Origin: Lathyrus oleraceus
Lineage: Eukaryota > Streptophyta > Magnoliopsida > Fabales > Fabaceae
Assembly (NCBI RefSeq): GCF_024323335.1
Contig: NC_066579.1
Location: 133,416,354 to 133,480,353 of the forward strand
Reading direction: 5' to 3'
DNA: 64,000 bases
Shown: one piece after another, positions 43,979 through 57,900 of the stretch
Layout: each line of letters begins with the position of its first letter
How positions within the stretch are numbered: the first letter of the stretch is position 1
The notes under the pieces: generated by a model
What the model was told of the DNA's origin: nothing
Database searches by the model: none
Seen by the model: only the letters and a program-made list of their open reading frames with translations
Made by a program: the position numbers and the translations under genes

Positions 43979-46082
43979 AAAAGGAAGTAGTATCGGAAAC
44001 TGATTACTATTAGTGTCTTGACTACACCAACCCATTTTCTTATTTATATTAATAGCTTCCTCTATCCCTTAATAAATCTTACATTAAGGAGAAAAGAAAA
44101 TATCATAAAAATGTCACTTTCATTTTTAATGTAGGTCTAATTAATTATTTTTTCAATTGTACTATTTTTTTAAAAATTGAAATATTTAACTAATACATTT
44201 CAAACTATTATTTTTCTTTTCTTATTTATAAATTAACACTGAAATATATTAATGACTAATAGTGATAATTTAGTAAAGTTATCTTATTTATTTATCATAT
44301 CTTTTAATTTAAAATATAATTATTATTATGAGATCTGAAAAAAATATGTAAATTTTTTTAACTCCTTTGACATATTTATTTGGCTTCTTCTCCAAGCTCA
44401 AATTATTTGTTGTTTTGATTTTATTGAAACATGATTGTAAAGCATTCTCTGTTTTTTTTTCCTGAGTCTCTGGTCGGACATGGAATGATATAATAATTAT
44501 GAAATTTTATTTCATATATTGTGTCCGAAAAATAGAGGCAGAAAGTGTTGCAACGTAGATTTTAGAATTTATTAATAACTACTATTACTAAGGGCGGTGT
44601 TGAATAATGAATTGATAGGGTTATTCTATTCCTATCTCCATGCAAACTTTCATTATATTAAAAAAGAAAAAATCAAATCAATGAGCATAAACAAATCTTG
44701 TTATAGTAGAATTTGGATGTACATTTTTATTATTAAATTTGGTTAAAATGATTATGTAACCGATAAGGGAAGAATAATAATGTACTTTAAGAATTATGTA
44801 ACCATATGATTCCAAAAGTAACCTTATTTATAATTTTAATTATATTCTATCTATGATTATGCAGCCGTTTTTACAAAGATAGCTATGTCCTATGATTACT
44901 TTAAGAATCTTAATCCTACTAATTTTAAACATAATCTCATTTGATACTATACTTTATTGTACTAGTTTATTTTTTTATTTAAATAGTAATCCAAATGCAT
45001 GATGTGTTATTGGGAATGTTGGCATGCTCTTTCCCTTTAAGGCAAGTAGATCTATAAATTAATTATTACTTTATTACTAAAGTAATGATAAACAACAAAA
45101 ATATTTAAATAATAAGAAAGTGTATTATGGTATTAGAGACAACGTGTTATGTTTTCCAATCTTTTGCATTATGGGTGTGTTTTGTTTTTGGTCACTTAAA
45201 TAGGATTAATATATTAATTATTTTGGGTCCACTTATTGGTTGTATTATAATTTTTTTTGTATTGATGAAGTCATTAATCTTGTTTTGGTTAGAAGGGTGT
45301 GGGGTCCTTAGGGTCTACCCTTGATGCTCTTTAACTACTTAGGCATGGGCTTTGTCCTTGACCCTTAATTGCCCTTTAAAATAGGGATATTTTGGAGTAG
45401 TTGATGAGGAATTTTTCCTTAAAATTAGGGATATTTTGGGCTTTTATGAGTTGTTGTTTCAATTCCCCACTAAATGTAATAGTAATCCATTGTAGAAGTT
45501 TGGTCATATATCATTTTCCTTTCTTTGAGTTCATTTCACATGCATTGTTCATGACATGTGTTAGGAATTGGAATGATCTTACGTTTTTATTTAGTTTATA
45601 ATTTATTTGGCATGCAACCGCATTATAATGATTAAAACTTATACTTGAGTTTTTTAATTCTTTTTTATTATAAATTTAGTCTTGAAAATGTTAAATTTAA
45701 CAATATTTGTACCTAAAATTAACAAAAATATACTGAAAAGTGTCTTTTATTTTATTCACAATGAAGTTACCAAATCATCTTTTTAGTTTATAAAAAATAT
45801 ATAATGTATTTGTTTCTATATTGGATTTATTTAATTTTAGAGTTCTTATCTTCACATATTAAATTGGGTATGAATATGTCTATTTGATCGGGGATCTTTC
45901 GATCAAAGTGGTGTGAGAATATTTCGATGTTAAAATATAGAATAAATTCAATATTGAGGTCTACAAACACAATATCTAAGGTGTTCACCTCGACATACTA
46001 TGATGACACAATCCAATAGTTCACACACACACTCTCAAATCACCACTACAACCCACCTTCTAAAACACACTCACTTGTCATT
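43977..46082. other. AT-rich intergenic DNA
   Basis: No gene, RNA or recognised element was found. A duplicated AGGGATATTTTGG motif at 45382 and 45428 is the only local repeat noted. Confidence 0.55.
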
Positions 46083-47266
46083 TTTTCATTTTCCCCAAAT
46101 ACTCTTCACATGAATTTCCCAAAAATATCCACCACCCTCTTTAGAATTCTTAAATTAGAATTTGTTGTGTTTGATTCTCAACCATTAAATGGTTATTTCA
46201 ATCAAAATATTTTTTTTAATTTTTATCAATTATCATCTGAAAATATGTTATCATTAACTACTTTTTATATCAAGGGAATTTCTATAAGATGGTATATGTG
46301 GATATACGAGAACCATCGATTGTTGGATTTGTTCACATTCAGAAAAGTACTAAAATTATGTTTTAGCCATTTTTATGTAAAAATTATTTAAATTGAGATA
46401 AGAGAGTTCAGTTATTGATTATTAAGCTAAATTTGAAAAATTGAAAAATTAAAAAATCAAGTAGTGGATTTAATCCAAAAATAAAATAATTAAGAATGAA
46501 ATAAACTACCTATAAGACATTTTTGACAATCTAAATGACAAGAGAGTCGTGCTCAAGGGTTTTGTTATAATTGTGATAAAAAATTATCCATGACCACAAG
46601 TGTGCTTCTAGTAGATTTATGTTCCTTTTGGTTGAGAAAGATACATAAACAATCAAAGAAATGACATAACTAAATAATGCAAATGACATTTTAGAGGTTA
46701 ATCCTAATGATACATATTTTAAACTCTCCCCTCAAGCCTGGACAATCCAATTTTCCTCTCATACACTAAAAATTTAGGGACAAATTGATGATTTTCATGT
46801 GGCAGTTCTTCTTGACATTGACATCAGTTACAACATTTTAAAATCATGAATTGCACATCACTTAAATCTAGCCGTTACACCAATTCCCTAATTTTCTATT
46901 ATGATTGATAATGACTCTCATTTACAAAGTTAAGGCATCGATAATAATGTTCAAATTATCTTATAAGATCAAAATTTTATCATACCCTTTTACTTGTTAC
47001 CAATTAAGGGTGTTGATGTTGTGTTAGGCATGACATGGTTGTGTAACTTATGACACATATATATACATGTTAGTTTTTCTATTCCCTATATCAAAAGGGG
47101 GGGGGGGGGGGGGGGGTTGTTCCTAAATCCCACCCAACTCACACAACCATTAACCAATTATGTCAACTCCTACACACCAACTTTGTTGCTTCCTTACACC
47201 TCATGACTTTTCAAAGCATTGACTCTGCAACAAAATCTATTGAGTTGATTATCCCTGTAACACCCT
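46083..47266 (+). pseudogene. Degenerate Ty3/gypsy gag-protease
   Basis: The plus strand reads a gag-like stretch (FFNFYQLSSENMLSLTTFYIKG, about 46210-46280). A decayed zinc knuckle follows (RAQGFCYNCDKK, about 46545-46580), then a retroviral-type protease remnant whose end, GVDVVLGMTWL (about 47010-47043), matches the conserved protease C-terminus of chromovirus-like elements. Many stops are present. A 20-base G run lies at 47097-47116. The remnant ends where the Tekay-like LTR begins, so reverse transcriptase is missing. Confidence 0.6.
47097..47116. repeat. Poly-G run of 20
   Basis: Twenty consecutive G in AT-rich surroundings; the exact length may be uncertain in any assembly. Confidence 0.9.
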
Positions 47267-48255
47267 AAAAGTCCACTCATAAATTAAAGAATAAAATTCA
47301 AATATTAGGATGCTACTTAAACATGACATACATACTTTCAAAATAATTCAAAACTCACAACGGAACTAAAAAATAATTAACATAAACTTAAATTATCTCA
47401 ACAAATTGAAATACATAATTAAAGTAACATAATCCAACGATTAACTCAAAACAAATAAAACACCCCGTTCCCGATGTTACATATCAGAGCATTAAACCAA
47501 CTAAATGGTGATAAAACGATAAAATAAATAAAGAGAAGCTCCAAGGTCACCTTCTAACTTACATCAACATTTACTCCTCTTGAGTATTTGTACAACAACG
47601 TACAACACAACACATCACAAAACAAACAAGAAAGGGGTATATGCTCAAATATATTAACGGCGTAAAACATAGGAATAATAGCATATTCAACATAATCGTC
47701 ATTCACACACTTTGTTCACAACAATGAAATAATCACAATGTGTTTATGTATGCAATGTGACCAACAATCTTGACTCAATGCATGTGATACCAAATTTGAC
47801 ATCAGAGGTTTGTTATTGATCTCGTCCACTCAACAATGGTTCCTCATTCGAACCGGTCCCCACTTTTGAACCCCGGGTCCCCACTTATGAACCCCGAACG
47901 ACCACATGTTCCCACTTCCAAACTCATGACTCGCCTCTTTCAACACACTGATATAATATGATGCATGTCATACAAATAATGCCACAACAACAATTATGGT
48001 TCCACTTTTAACCATAACAACATGAAATATAACATTCACAATAGTCCCCACTTCTGAACTAAACACCTCAACATAAACAATTCTAATCATATTCACACAT
48101 CACGCAATCATAATCACCAATTCACAACTCAATATATCAATCAATTATACAATTCAATAATACCCATCCATAAAAACCACAAGAAAATAAATACATTCAT
48201 ATCCTCATGTACATATTTAACCTCTTGGAATGATACTATGAAGTAGTACTACGTG
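47267..48255 (-). repeat. Tekay-type chromovirus LTR, minus orientation, truncated
   Basis: Starts TGTAACACCCTAAA, the reverse complement of a Tekay LTR end, and carries in reverse order the blocks found at 1-1094 (CCCGATGTTAC at about 47470, CTTGAGTA at about 47580, CAATGGTTCC at about 47834). A GTCCCCACTT motif is repeated at 47858-48055. It is cut at 48255 by an Ogre LTR. Confidence 0.75.
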
Positions 48256-49267
48256 TGTAGCGGTGTATTCGTCACTTTATGATTTATTGACTAAATCAAA
48301 AGCAAAGCATACAAAGAATCGAGTCGCCACCGCACTTTTATTTATCCAAAGGAATAGCTAAAAAGCGAACAAAAGCCTAAGAAGTTTTACACATAGAAAA
48401 CTAATGAAAAGATCAGAGATCGGGGTAAGGGGTAAATTACGCAATGGGAAGGTGTTAGGCACCTAAAACGTCCTAGGTACTCCTAGGGAGCCCTTTTCAC
48501 ACTTGTTGTACGAAATGTTATTTGTTTATGAAATATTTATTGTGCAAACATGGATTGAAGGGATGAGAAAAGAATATACAAGTTATTATTTTTGTGTTTG
48601 AACGGATGAACCCGTTGCCTACGTACCTTTCCATGGAAGGTAAGGATCAAAACGCCGTAGTTCGGCTAAAAGATTTCCAAAATATGAGTGGGTTCATTTT
48701 AAACAAAAGCCCTAAGGTCTTTCGTTATCCACGGGAGAAAACTCAACCTTATACAAACAACAAGTCCACCATGTGAGAAAAGCTTCAACTTGCTAGTGAG
48801 GGGTTAACCCTATAATAAGCAAGGAAGTCTTACAATTCAATCACTAAGGACAAGAAGGTGAGATTAATATCAACCAACTAGGATAAATCAAACCTATAGC
48901 TAATGCATGAAAACTTATCAAGAATGGACAAAGCCATAAAACAATTGAATGAGTTGGATTAACCAATTAGGATTTATTCACAAAAAGATGGTCAAGGTAT
49001 GATTAGAATTCAATTCAAAGAAGTATTATGAAATGGAGTTTGAAAAATCAAAGGCCTAAGGCCTAGATTTCTAATTTGAAAAGAGATGAAAATGTTTGCA
49101 CAATATTTTTCGGGTTGAGATTAACATGCACATGGAGGTTTAAAGAAACAAAAAGGTGGGTGGGTGAGGAAGTAAAACTTCTTAGATGTTCACCTCTTGA
49201 AATCATATGTAGATGATTCAAGTGATTCCTTTGGAATGAGGCAACAATGCAAGTAAGCAAATGAAAA

Positions 49268-49560
49268 ATGGATACCGGATGCCAATCAATGGACTTATAC
49301 CAATCTCCTAAACAAAACAATGATACCGGATGCCAATCAATGGACTTATACCAATCTCACAAACAAACATGGATACCGGATACCAATCAATGGATTTACA
49401 CCAATCTCCTAAAACAAAACAATGATACCGGATGCCAATCAATGGACTTATACCAGTCTCACAAATAAACATGGATACCGGATACCAATCAATGGATTTA
49501 CATCAATCTCCTAAAACAAAACAATGATACCAGATGCCAATCAATGGACTTACACTAGTC
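49268..49560. repeat. Dimeric tandem repeat, about 51-bp units
   Basis: Six copies of GATACCGGATGCCAATCAATGG start at 49271, 49322, 49372, 49424, 49474 and 49526. Units alternate between a GATGCC and a GATACC form, giving a roughly 102-bp higher-order period. LTR C has a related array at 54255-54425. Confidence 0.9.
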
Positions 49561-51295
49561 TCACACCATATCATAGGAACAACTGCCAAGTAATGGACTT
49601 ATGCTTGTCTCCTCCATGGACAAAGCAAAATGCTATAAAGCAAAGTTTATGAAATTATATACAAATGATGATGATAAATTCACTAAGGCACACTCAAGCA
49701 AATATGCACAGATGAATCAAGTAAGCAGACAATCAAGTCAGTTAGCACACACTATATACAAGCAATTAGGCTCAAGCAAGGTTAGACTTTAAAGTCAACT
49801 GGAATGGGGTAATATGAGCTCTTAACCCTAACATTGAGAGTTAGGGTGAAGCAGATGAAATGGAGATGAGGGGTGTGCCTCATAGCTCTTATCCCTGGCC
49901 TGGGAGAGCTTTAAACAATAGAATGTGTGGGAGTTCAGAAAGTTGGAACTCTTCTCCACAAGTGATTTGACTCTATAAGATCTTGGGTTAATATCCACAA
50001 TGCATCAACATGTTATGTGAGCAAAGTGGATGACACACTGAATAGTAGGAGATGGATTACACATCTCTTTTATCTACCAATTGCCTCATAAGAGGACTTT
50101 TCCTGCTTGGCACAAAGAGTAAACAATCACAAGCATTGCCTCTTAAGGAGGACTTCAGACAGGTGCCTGCCCCCATAACAGGACAGGTCTTCCAGACTAC
50201 ATGAAGAAGAGAGGTTATACCTAAGTGGTTAAGCAACCAAGCAAAAACAAGTTCAAAATGAACTTAAGCAACTAATGTACCTGTGGAAACATCAAACAAA
50301 TCAGTACAACTATACAGACAAACAACCAACAGTTAATATCAACAGTCAAACCCAATAAGCAAAGGCATAAGCCACAAGTCAAGCTCAAATGAGTTAACAA
50401 CCCTACAAAACATACAATGTTAGTAGTCAAAGGCAAACATCAAATGCTCAAATGATGGAGCATCAACAACTATGTAACTTGGATGTTCAACCTGAAATCA
50501 AAGCTCAAACATGAGAGGCAAACCACTAGGTCAAAGCCTAGGGTCAAAGATGGGGAAAAAATTCAAAACAGAAGCTGAAAATTAACATGAATCAACTTCA
50601 AACACATCTTGAAACAATCCAAAAGGTCTCACATCAATATCATATACCAAATGCATTTCATGATCAATTGAAGTTCAAGACTATTTTAAAACACAAATGT
50701 GACCAACCAGAATGAAAAATCTCAATTAAATCAGAAATCAATCAAATAATTCCAATAAAATTCATGCTCATTGACAACATCCATAAGAAGCATCATGCAA
50801 AAAATCAAAGCAATTGGAATTCATTAGGCATGGTAAACACATCACATAAGATGAACAAGCAAAGGTGTGACACAAATTGTCACACCTACATTCACATGAT
50901 CATAAAACAACAAAGACACATGATAAAATTACCAAATCAACACCATAATTTCAAGCAAAGTGTCTAGTTTCATCATGCAAATTTTCAGATTCATTGGATA
51001 AAAGCTCAGTATTTCACAAATGAAGAAGCAAGGCAAGGTCAAAATGCATACATGTACAAGAACCCTAGGCAAAATATTTTCCAGGCCAAGCACAATTTTA
51101 GAATTGATGATCATAAAACAATAGACAGAAAATGTGACACAATGCAAAAATCCTCATATTTTTTGGATCATTTTTCAAATTGATATGAATTTCTAAAGAT
51201 TGAAATGAAATTGAAATAAAAATTGAAACAAGAAATGGATTAATTGAATTTATTTATTTAATTTGAAATATGGCTGTTGGCGCCAAGACCATACG

Positions 51296-51300
51296 CTGCG
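51296..51300. repeat. Target duplication of solo LTR, left (CTGCG)
   Basis: CTGCG precedes the LTR and recurs at 52774-52778. Confidence 0.8.
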
Positions 51301-52773
51301 TGAAATTCTAGTTATCAGACTTTAGATGTCACACGGGTTGTTATGACATCCAATTCTGCACAGACAAGAATTATGCAGAACTTAACAGTAAGTGCAGTAA
51401 ATAACACAAGTAATTGTTTACCCAGTTCAGTCCAACATGACCTACATCTGGGGGCTACCAAGCCAGGGAGGAAATCCACTATCAGTAGTATTAATTCAAA
51501 GCTAAACTCACCCGTTTACAACTTGTCACTTAATCCCTACCCAATGCAATTTCAATCTTACTCTAAGATCAGAGTTCCTACTCACTCCCCCTCAATCACC
51601 TCAGTGATTACTACCTTTAATCAATATTAAAGACAATTTTGAAGTCACACTTCAAACAACTCTTGATTGTGCTTAACAACTTTAATCAAGATACACAACA
51701 CTCACGCTTAAAAGCTTTGAGCGACACAACACTTACAACTCAATGAACACCCTATGCCACAACAATCATCTACTTGATAATGGCTTGGCTTACAAGATAT
51801 GTCTAATACAAGACTCACAAAAATACAGCAGTGAAGTATGATGGACACACTAAATCTTCACGCCTCAAAATCCCCAGTTCTGAATGAAGGAACGACTTCC
51901 TTTTATATTGCAGTACTTGGGCCTTTGCACTTGTATTCTCCTGAATTTAAGGTCACGCGAGCTCCCCTAAATTCCACATCTAGGTTACTAACAAATAAGC
52001 TATTTGTTAGGTTCATTAAATGTAGCTTGGTTGTTGATTTCCTGGATTTTCTCTCAGCTGTTGAATCCCTGAAGAATAGCCTGAGAAAAAGCTAAAACAG
52101 AAAACTGAACAACCTACAATATAGCATATGCTGTCAGGAATGAATGTCACGACATTCAGTTTGACATCAAGGATCATATGCTAAGTCTGTTTTTCCAGAA
52201 AACAGACTGTACAATTTTGCTGACCTGTACATGACCAAAATGACCATTCTACAGTAATAGCTTACATTAATAAATGTCAAAGTATCCAATTTGACATTTA
52301 CACATTTGGCCTTAAGTTAGTTCTGTTATCCTCTTGAAGAATAAACTAAGAAACATACTGAAGTGTAGTAGAACACCACTCTGTCTATTATTCAGTATCT
52401 ACTGTCCATGATGAATGTCATAACATCCAGTTTGACATTCATACAGTAGGCCTTATGCCAGGTCTGGTATTTCCTTGATAACCAGACTGCAAATGAATAC
52501 TGAGCTCTAACAGAACACCAACTGTTCTATACCTCAGTATTTGCTGACAGGGATGAATGTCACAACATCCAGTTTGACATTCAATAAATCCTGTATTAGC
52601 TAATCCTACAGTAACTACTCAAGTGTGTCATGACATCAGTCAAGACATCAGAGTACAGTTAGATATTCTAACCTACAATGCAGTCACACAACCACACCAT
52701 GTCATGACATCAGTCAAGACATTAGAATCCAGCTAGTGTTTTACCATATAATGCAGCCAATTAAACACATACA
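51301..52773 (-). mobile_element. Solo Ty1/copia-type LTR, 1,473 bp
   Basis: Begins TGAAATTC and ends CATACA, flanked by a 5-bp CTGCG duplication. There is no internal region, so recombination between the LTRs of a full element is the likely origin. A minus-strand TATAAAAGG at 51899-51907 fits a promoter and sets the orientation. The CATCTGGGGGCTACCAAGCCAG block occurs in legume copia LTRs. Inside, a GAATGTCACGACATCCAGTTTGACAT-like motif recurs at about 52144, 52271, 52420, 52556 and, as GTCATGACATCAGTCAAGACAT, at 52630 and 52702. Confidence 0.8.
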
Positions 52774-52778
52774 CTGCG
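52774..52778. repeat. Target duplication of solo LTR, right (CTGCG)
   Basis: Matches 51296-51300. Confidence 0.8.
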
Positions 52779-54254
52779 TTTCATTTAAATTGGCTCTGGC
52801 CAATCAGAGCGCTGCATGCAACCAATAGCGTGCTAACCCTAACAAACAATAGGAAACGCTAAATCGTGGCCAAAACTGGATTGAAACCGTGGCCAAAAGT
52901 CCTGAACTTCTTCTTCTCCAGCTCGCGCGCATGAACAGTGAACAACAACAAACCTCAAGAACATTTTCTCCAGTTTTTGAAAACAAGCATATGTACATGT
53001 AGCATAAACATCAAGGATCATGAATCAACTATTGGCTAAGCATGGATCATCGTATATCAAATGGATCGAGCAAATCAAGTTTCATCATCAAGACTTTAAA
53101 CAATCGAATCTCAGTCAATAATGCATGGATTTCAGTGATTCAAAGCTCAGAACAACCACAACAACGAGATCTACAACATTAGCATAAGCAATTTGAGAAA
53201 AGAGAGAAACGATTTCGTGACCTCTTGAAGTGCAGCTTTGAAATTCAATGAAATCAGGCCTTGCAATGCTCAAATGATCTTCTATGCAGCTTGTACAAGT
53301 GTTTGGAAGGAAGGTGGAGGCTCAATTGCACACGATTCAACAGAATTTTGATTTCACCATTGATGAGTTCAAGCTTCAAGCTGCTTCAAACTGCACGAAT
53401 TGCTATGGATCTTCCTTCAAACTTGCTCCATGATGCTTCCAAATGATGAATCAAGTAATGGATTGTGCTTTGGTTTGAAGAAAATGAGAGAAAATTTTGA
53501 GAGAAAAAGTGTGAAAAATTTTGAGATCTGAAAATTGTGATGTTGTTCTCTGAAAACAGTTAGGGTTTGTGTTATATACTCCCTCCTAATCATGCTCTTA
53601 ATCATGCTTAAGCAAATGCTAATGGTAATTAGTGAAATGAGGTGTTTATGCAAAATGACAATTTCACCCTATGCATGAAAATGCATGGTGAACAGTGCAC
53701 GGGATTGGATTGAATTTCACTTAAAATTTCATTTTAAAATCAATGGTAATTGCCAAATTGTCGCATCACGCGAAAAACCGGCGGGAAAACAAGAACAACA
53801 GAGCCGCCACCGTGCGTTATTTATCCCAAAAGAGGGAAAGGAAACGCTCAGAGTAAACCTAGGAAAGAACATGGTCTCGCGACCAAAGAGGATGGGTTCG
53901 GGAGTCGGTTATGCGAAGGGAAGGTATTAGCACCCCTACGCATCCGTCGTACTCGACGGGATCCACGCACAATAGAAAGGAAAATGGTTGCTAAAAATGC
54001 TGCTCAAAACACACACACACACTGGCTGAAAGAGACACAAGAAACTGACTGAAACCGACTCGGCAGGACATCGTATCCTGGGCCTACTTAGTCTATCAGG
54101 CATAGACATCAGAGTCGAAGTAGTTCGGACTGGGGAAACGACACATGCTCGCTAGGATGTCGCATCCTATGCATACGTATCTCCTTGGACGAAGGAGAAT
54201 CAGAGCATTCGTAGCTCGGCTGACACGCACAAAACAAACACTGGCAAAGGCAAA

Positions 54255-54425
54255 CGTGGAGCCCGACTGCCAATCACTGGACTTACATCAGCATCCGAAC
54301 CAAAACGCACTCAAGAAGGCAGACATAGAGCCCAAATGCCAATCACTGGACTTACATCAGCATCCGAACCAAACACACGCACACTGGAACCCAAATGCCA
54401 CTCGATGGACTTACATCAGCTTCCG
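54255..54425. repeat. Three-copy repeat in Ogre C LTR, about 63-bp spacing
   Basis: TGCCAATCACTGGACTTACATCAGC-like units at about 54268, 54338 and 54395, related to the 51-bp array of LTR B. Confidence 0.75.
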
Positions 54426-54681
54426 AGCACACAACGAGACAAAACAAAGACACAGGCGCCCGGAGAGATCAACTCATCTCCTGCCTACGTACCTCATCTG
54501 GTATGAGGATCAGGGCGACGTAGTTCCCCTACGGAGGGATAAAGGACTAGCCTAACCAGATAACAGAGGGAGACACAACTAGGGAGACTACGACTCGAGC
54601 CTAGATGTTATCATGCAAATCATCCCTAAGTTAAGGTTTCTAGCTAACTGGCACAGGGAGCCAGCCTATCCTAATCATGAC

Positions 54682-54900
54682 TTGCACAGGAAGCAAGCCA
54701 CACACACACTTAACTTGCACAGGAAGCAAGCCAAGCAAAACCTAACTTGCACAGGAAGCAAGTCTAAACCAAACCTAACTTGCACAGGAAGCAAGTCAAA
54801 CAATCCTAACTTGCACAGGAAGCAAGTCAAACAATCCTAACTTGCACAGGAAGCAAGTCAAACAATCCTAACTTGCACAGGAAGCAAGTCAAACAATCCT
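54682..54900. repeat. Tandem repeat of 31-33 bp in Ogre C LTR
   Basis: Seven copies of TTGCACAGGAAGCAAG start at 54682, 54715, 54747, 54780, 54811, 54842 and 54873. The last four are identical. Confidence 0.95.
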
Positions 54901-57900
54901 ACAAGCACAGATAGCACACACTATACACAAGCAAGTGGCTCAAACAAGGGTTAGGTTTTAGTCGAGGGGTCATATCAACCTCAACAAACAAACCTCTGGA
55001 ACTGGGTGAATGTGCTCTTAACCTTGCCATTGAGGGGTTAAGGTGAAGCAGATGAAAGGTGAGTGAAGATAAGACTTCACAGCTCTTATCCCTGGCCTGG
55101 GAGAGCTCAAGACAAGAATGTGTGGGTTCAGAAAGTGGGAACCCTTCTACACATTTAAAACTGACTCAACTGTACAATTGTACAAGATCTTGGGTTTGTA
55201 TCTACAATGCATCAACACAGTGGTGTGAGCAAAGCAGATGACACACTGAATAGCAGGGGATAGGTTGCATATCCCTTGGGTTCTGCCAATTGCCTCTTCA
55301 CTTAGGAGGTCTTTGACTCTGTACAAGGACAAATTAAACATACACAAACATTGCCTCTTAAGGAGGACTTCAGACAGTTGCCTGGCCAAGTAACAGGCCA
55401 GGTCTTCCAGACTACATGAAGATAGAAAGAGATATACCTCAATGCAAATTGCTTACACAAGCAAAGCAAAGCAAAAAGTTCACAAGGAACTAAGAAACTA
55501 AAGTACCTGAAATCAGTCAAGCACAGTTAGTATACAAGTCAAAGTTAAATCAAATGAAACAGATATCAACCAGTCAGCACAAGCAGATAGATGTGCAATG
55601 CACAAGGTTCAAGGCATGTGAGCCAAGCAACCTACAAAACAAGCATGTTAGTCATGATAAACAAGCACACTCAATCAATTTTGTATTGGTCTCATTGGAG
55701 CATTCGTTGGTCAACCTGAAAACACAAGCTCAAAAGTGAGTAACAGGATCACTAGGGCAAGCCTAGGGTCAAAAGAGAATGAAAAAGTCAAAACAGCAAG
55801 CAATGTCCAATCAAAATCAAATTCAAACATTTAAGAAGCAACCCCAATTGGTTTCATGTTCATATCAATCATCATCATCATTTCATGAACAATAGAAGTC
55901 AAAGCATGGCATTCAGAAGCTCATAGAAGTCAACAGCAAGACTTAACTCAAAAGCAATCTTAAACATTTCCAAAAATCACCAAATAAATCATGATCAATC
56001 ACAACCCACAGTATGGTAAGCATGTCAAATTTCATCTCATTTGGACAAGTGGAAGACAGTCAATGAAAATCAGAAAGTCAAAGCAATTTTGAACATGCTT
56101 AAAGAAGTCAACCAAACATGCATCAACTTGAAAAATTCATAAATCAGAGATGGTGTATGATAAATGAATGGGATCAAAACCATGGCAAAGATGAGGATGT
56201 CTAGTTATCTCATGTAAAATTTCATGTCCATCTAATAAAGTATGAGAATTTCACAAATGAAATGGGAACAAGTGTCACAAAAAGTCAACATATGACCAAG
56301 CAAGGGAGAAAATCTCAAACAATTAGGAAATGCCACAAATAATTCCAAGAAAATTCACAAGTCAACTAGACATACAAGAGTAGGTTCATGCAAAAAAATC
56401 AGATCAATTGGAGGTCAAGAAGCATGGATACAAAAATCAGCAAGTTGGACATCAATGGTGTGACACAAATTGTCACACCCTAATTCAAAAAATCATAACT
56501 CACAAACCAGCAATGATAAATTCACAAACTCTACACCAAAATCACCATGAGTGTGTCTAGTTTAAGCACAAAAAGTTTGGGAGCCATTGGATAAAGTATC
56601 ACCATTTCACAAATGTTTTGGCAAAGTGTACAAAATGTGCATACATGTCACAAACCCTAATAACAATTAAAATCCATTGATCACAAAATTCTGGAAAAAT
56701 TATGATAAAAAAGTAGAGATCATGATGAAGATGATGCAAAAATTCCCATGAAATTTGGATTAAAATTGGATGCACAATGATTTTTACAATTTGGAGTAAT
56801 CAAATGAAATAAATATTAAAAGGAAAAATAAATTGGACATGATTTAATGGTCTTAGGGGTCACGGTGGCATACTTGTAATAATTGAAACAACTAAATGAA
56901 ACGGTGTGTGTTATTCATGGGCGTGGCAGGCGGTAAGTGGAGCATGGCACTGCAGCAGTGTAAATTCATGCAACAGAAAGAACAACAACAGCCAAATCAC
57001 GATTTGAAAAGTAATGCTGGAAAGTTTTAGGGTTTGTTCAACTGTTCATCATCAGCAACATCAAAATGAGAAAATCGCCCAGAAAATTGAATCAAATATA
57101 CCACCGGAACCGTTGAACAACACTCATGCATAATATAATATCCATTTCCAATGAATCATGCTGTCAAGGAAGAACAAAGTAAAAAACATGTTCATGCATC
57201 AACTTTCAACTCAGCATATCTTTCAAGATACTTAACCATTTTTAAAACTAAAACCATCAATGAACTCAGCATCAAGAGACCTTTCTAAAACATGTAATAA
57301 TTTTAAGAATAGTGAAACTCGAAAAACTCACCAAGGTTGAAGAACAGTCGTGGTACAGTGGTTGTTTGGTGTTTTTGATTCGAAACAGATGAAGCAAGGC
57401 CCTCCAAATGATGATTGGTGAAGGTTCTTTGGCTTGCAATGGCTTGGAATGGCCTCAAACAACTTCTGCCATGGATGATGTGTGAAGAAAACAGTTGGAT
57501 AAAAGCTGTTACAGATGGAGAATGATGATTGAAATGTGTCCACAATGATGTTTGGATGGTGGAACAACAATGGCCAGGCTCAGTTCTTTGGAGTTTTTTT
57601 TGACAGATTTTGATAAATGCAAAAAAATGGAGTTTTTAGAATGAATGAGTTCTGTTGTGTTATGGCTGCTTCTAATGTTCACAAATGACAGAAAATGATG
57701 TTTAAGTCTGCTGTTTTTAGAGTACCAAGCATGGTCCATGGATATGTGGGATAGGTTTGGTGAAAATTGTACTTTCTTTCCAAGTTTCAAGCAAGTTGGC
57801 ATGGGCTATGTGTACTGCATAATTTTGACTTTGTAACATGACCAAAACCACATTTCTGAACATATTTGATTGGCCAAATGGTTAAAAGATGATTATTTTG

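Larger units (their letters stand above)
48256..53758 (-). repeat. Ogre LTR B, minus orientation, split and truncated
   Basis: Begins TGTAGCGG (reverse complement of the Ogre LTR 3' end) with the GAGTCGCCACCG and CTCCTAGGGAGCCC blocks shared with LTRs A and C. TGCCTCTTAAGGAGGACTTC (50143-50162) and the CAGGTCTTCCAGACTACATG block are shared closely with LTR C. About 4.0 kb of LTR remains after removing the solo copia LTR at 51301-52773. It is cut at 53758 by Ogre C, so its 5' end lies beyond the window. No gene is seen inside. Confidence 0.75.

Noticed and set aside
49268..49560. Regularly spaced repeats that could suggest a CRISPR-like array
   Set aside because: The DNA is plant nuclear, the units are contiguous tandem repeats without unique spacers, and they lie in an Ogre LTR.
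51838..52095. 85-codon plus frame starting MMDTLNLHASKSP
   Set aside because: It lies inside the solo copia LTR across its promoter, antisense to LTR transcription, with no domain.
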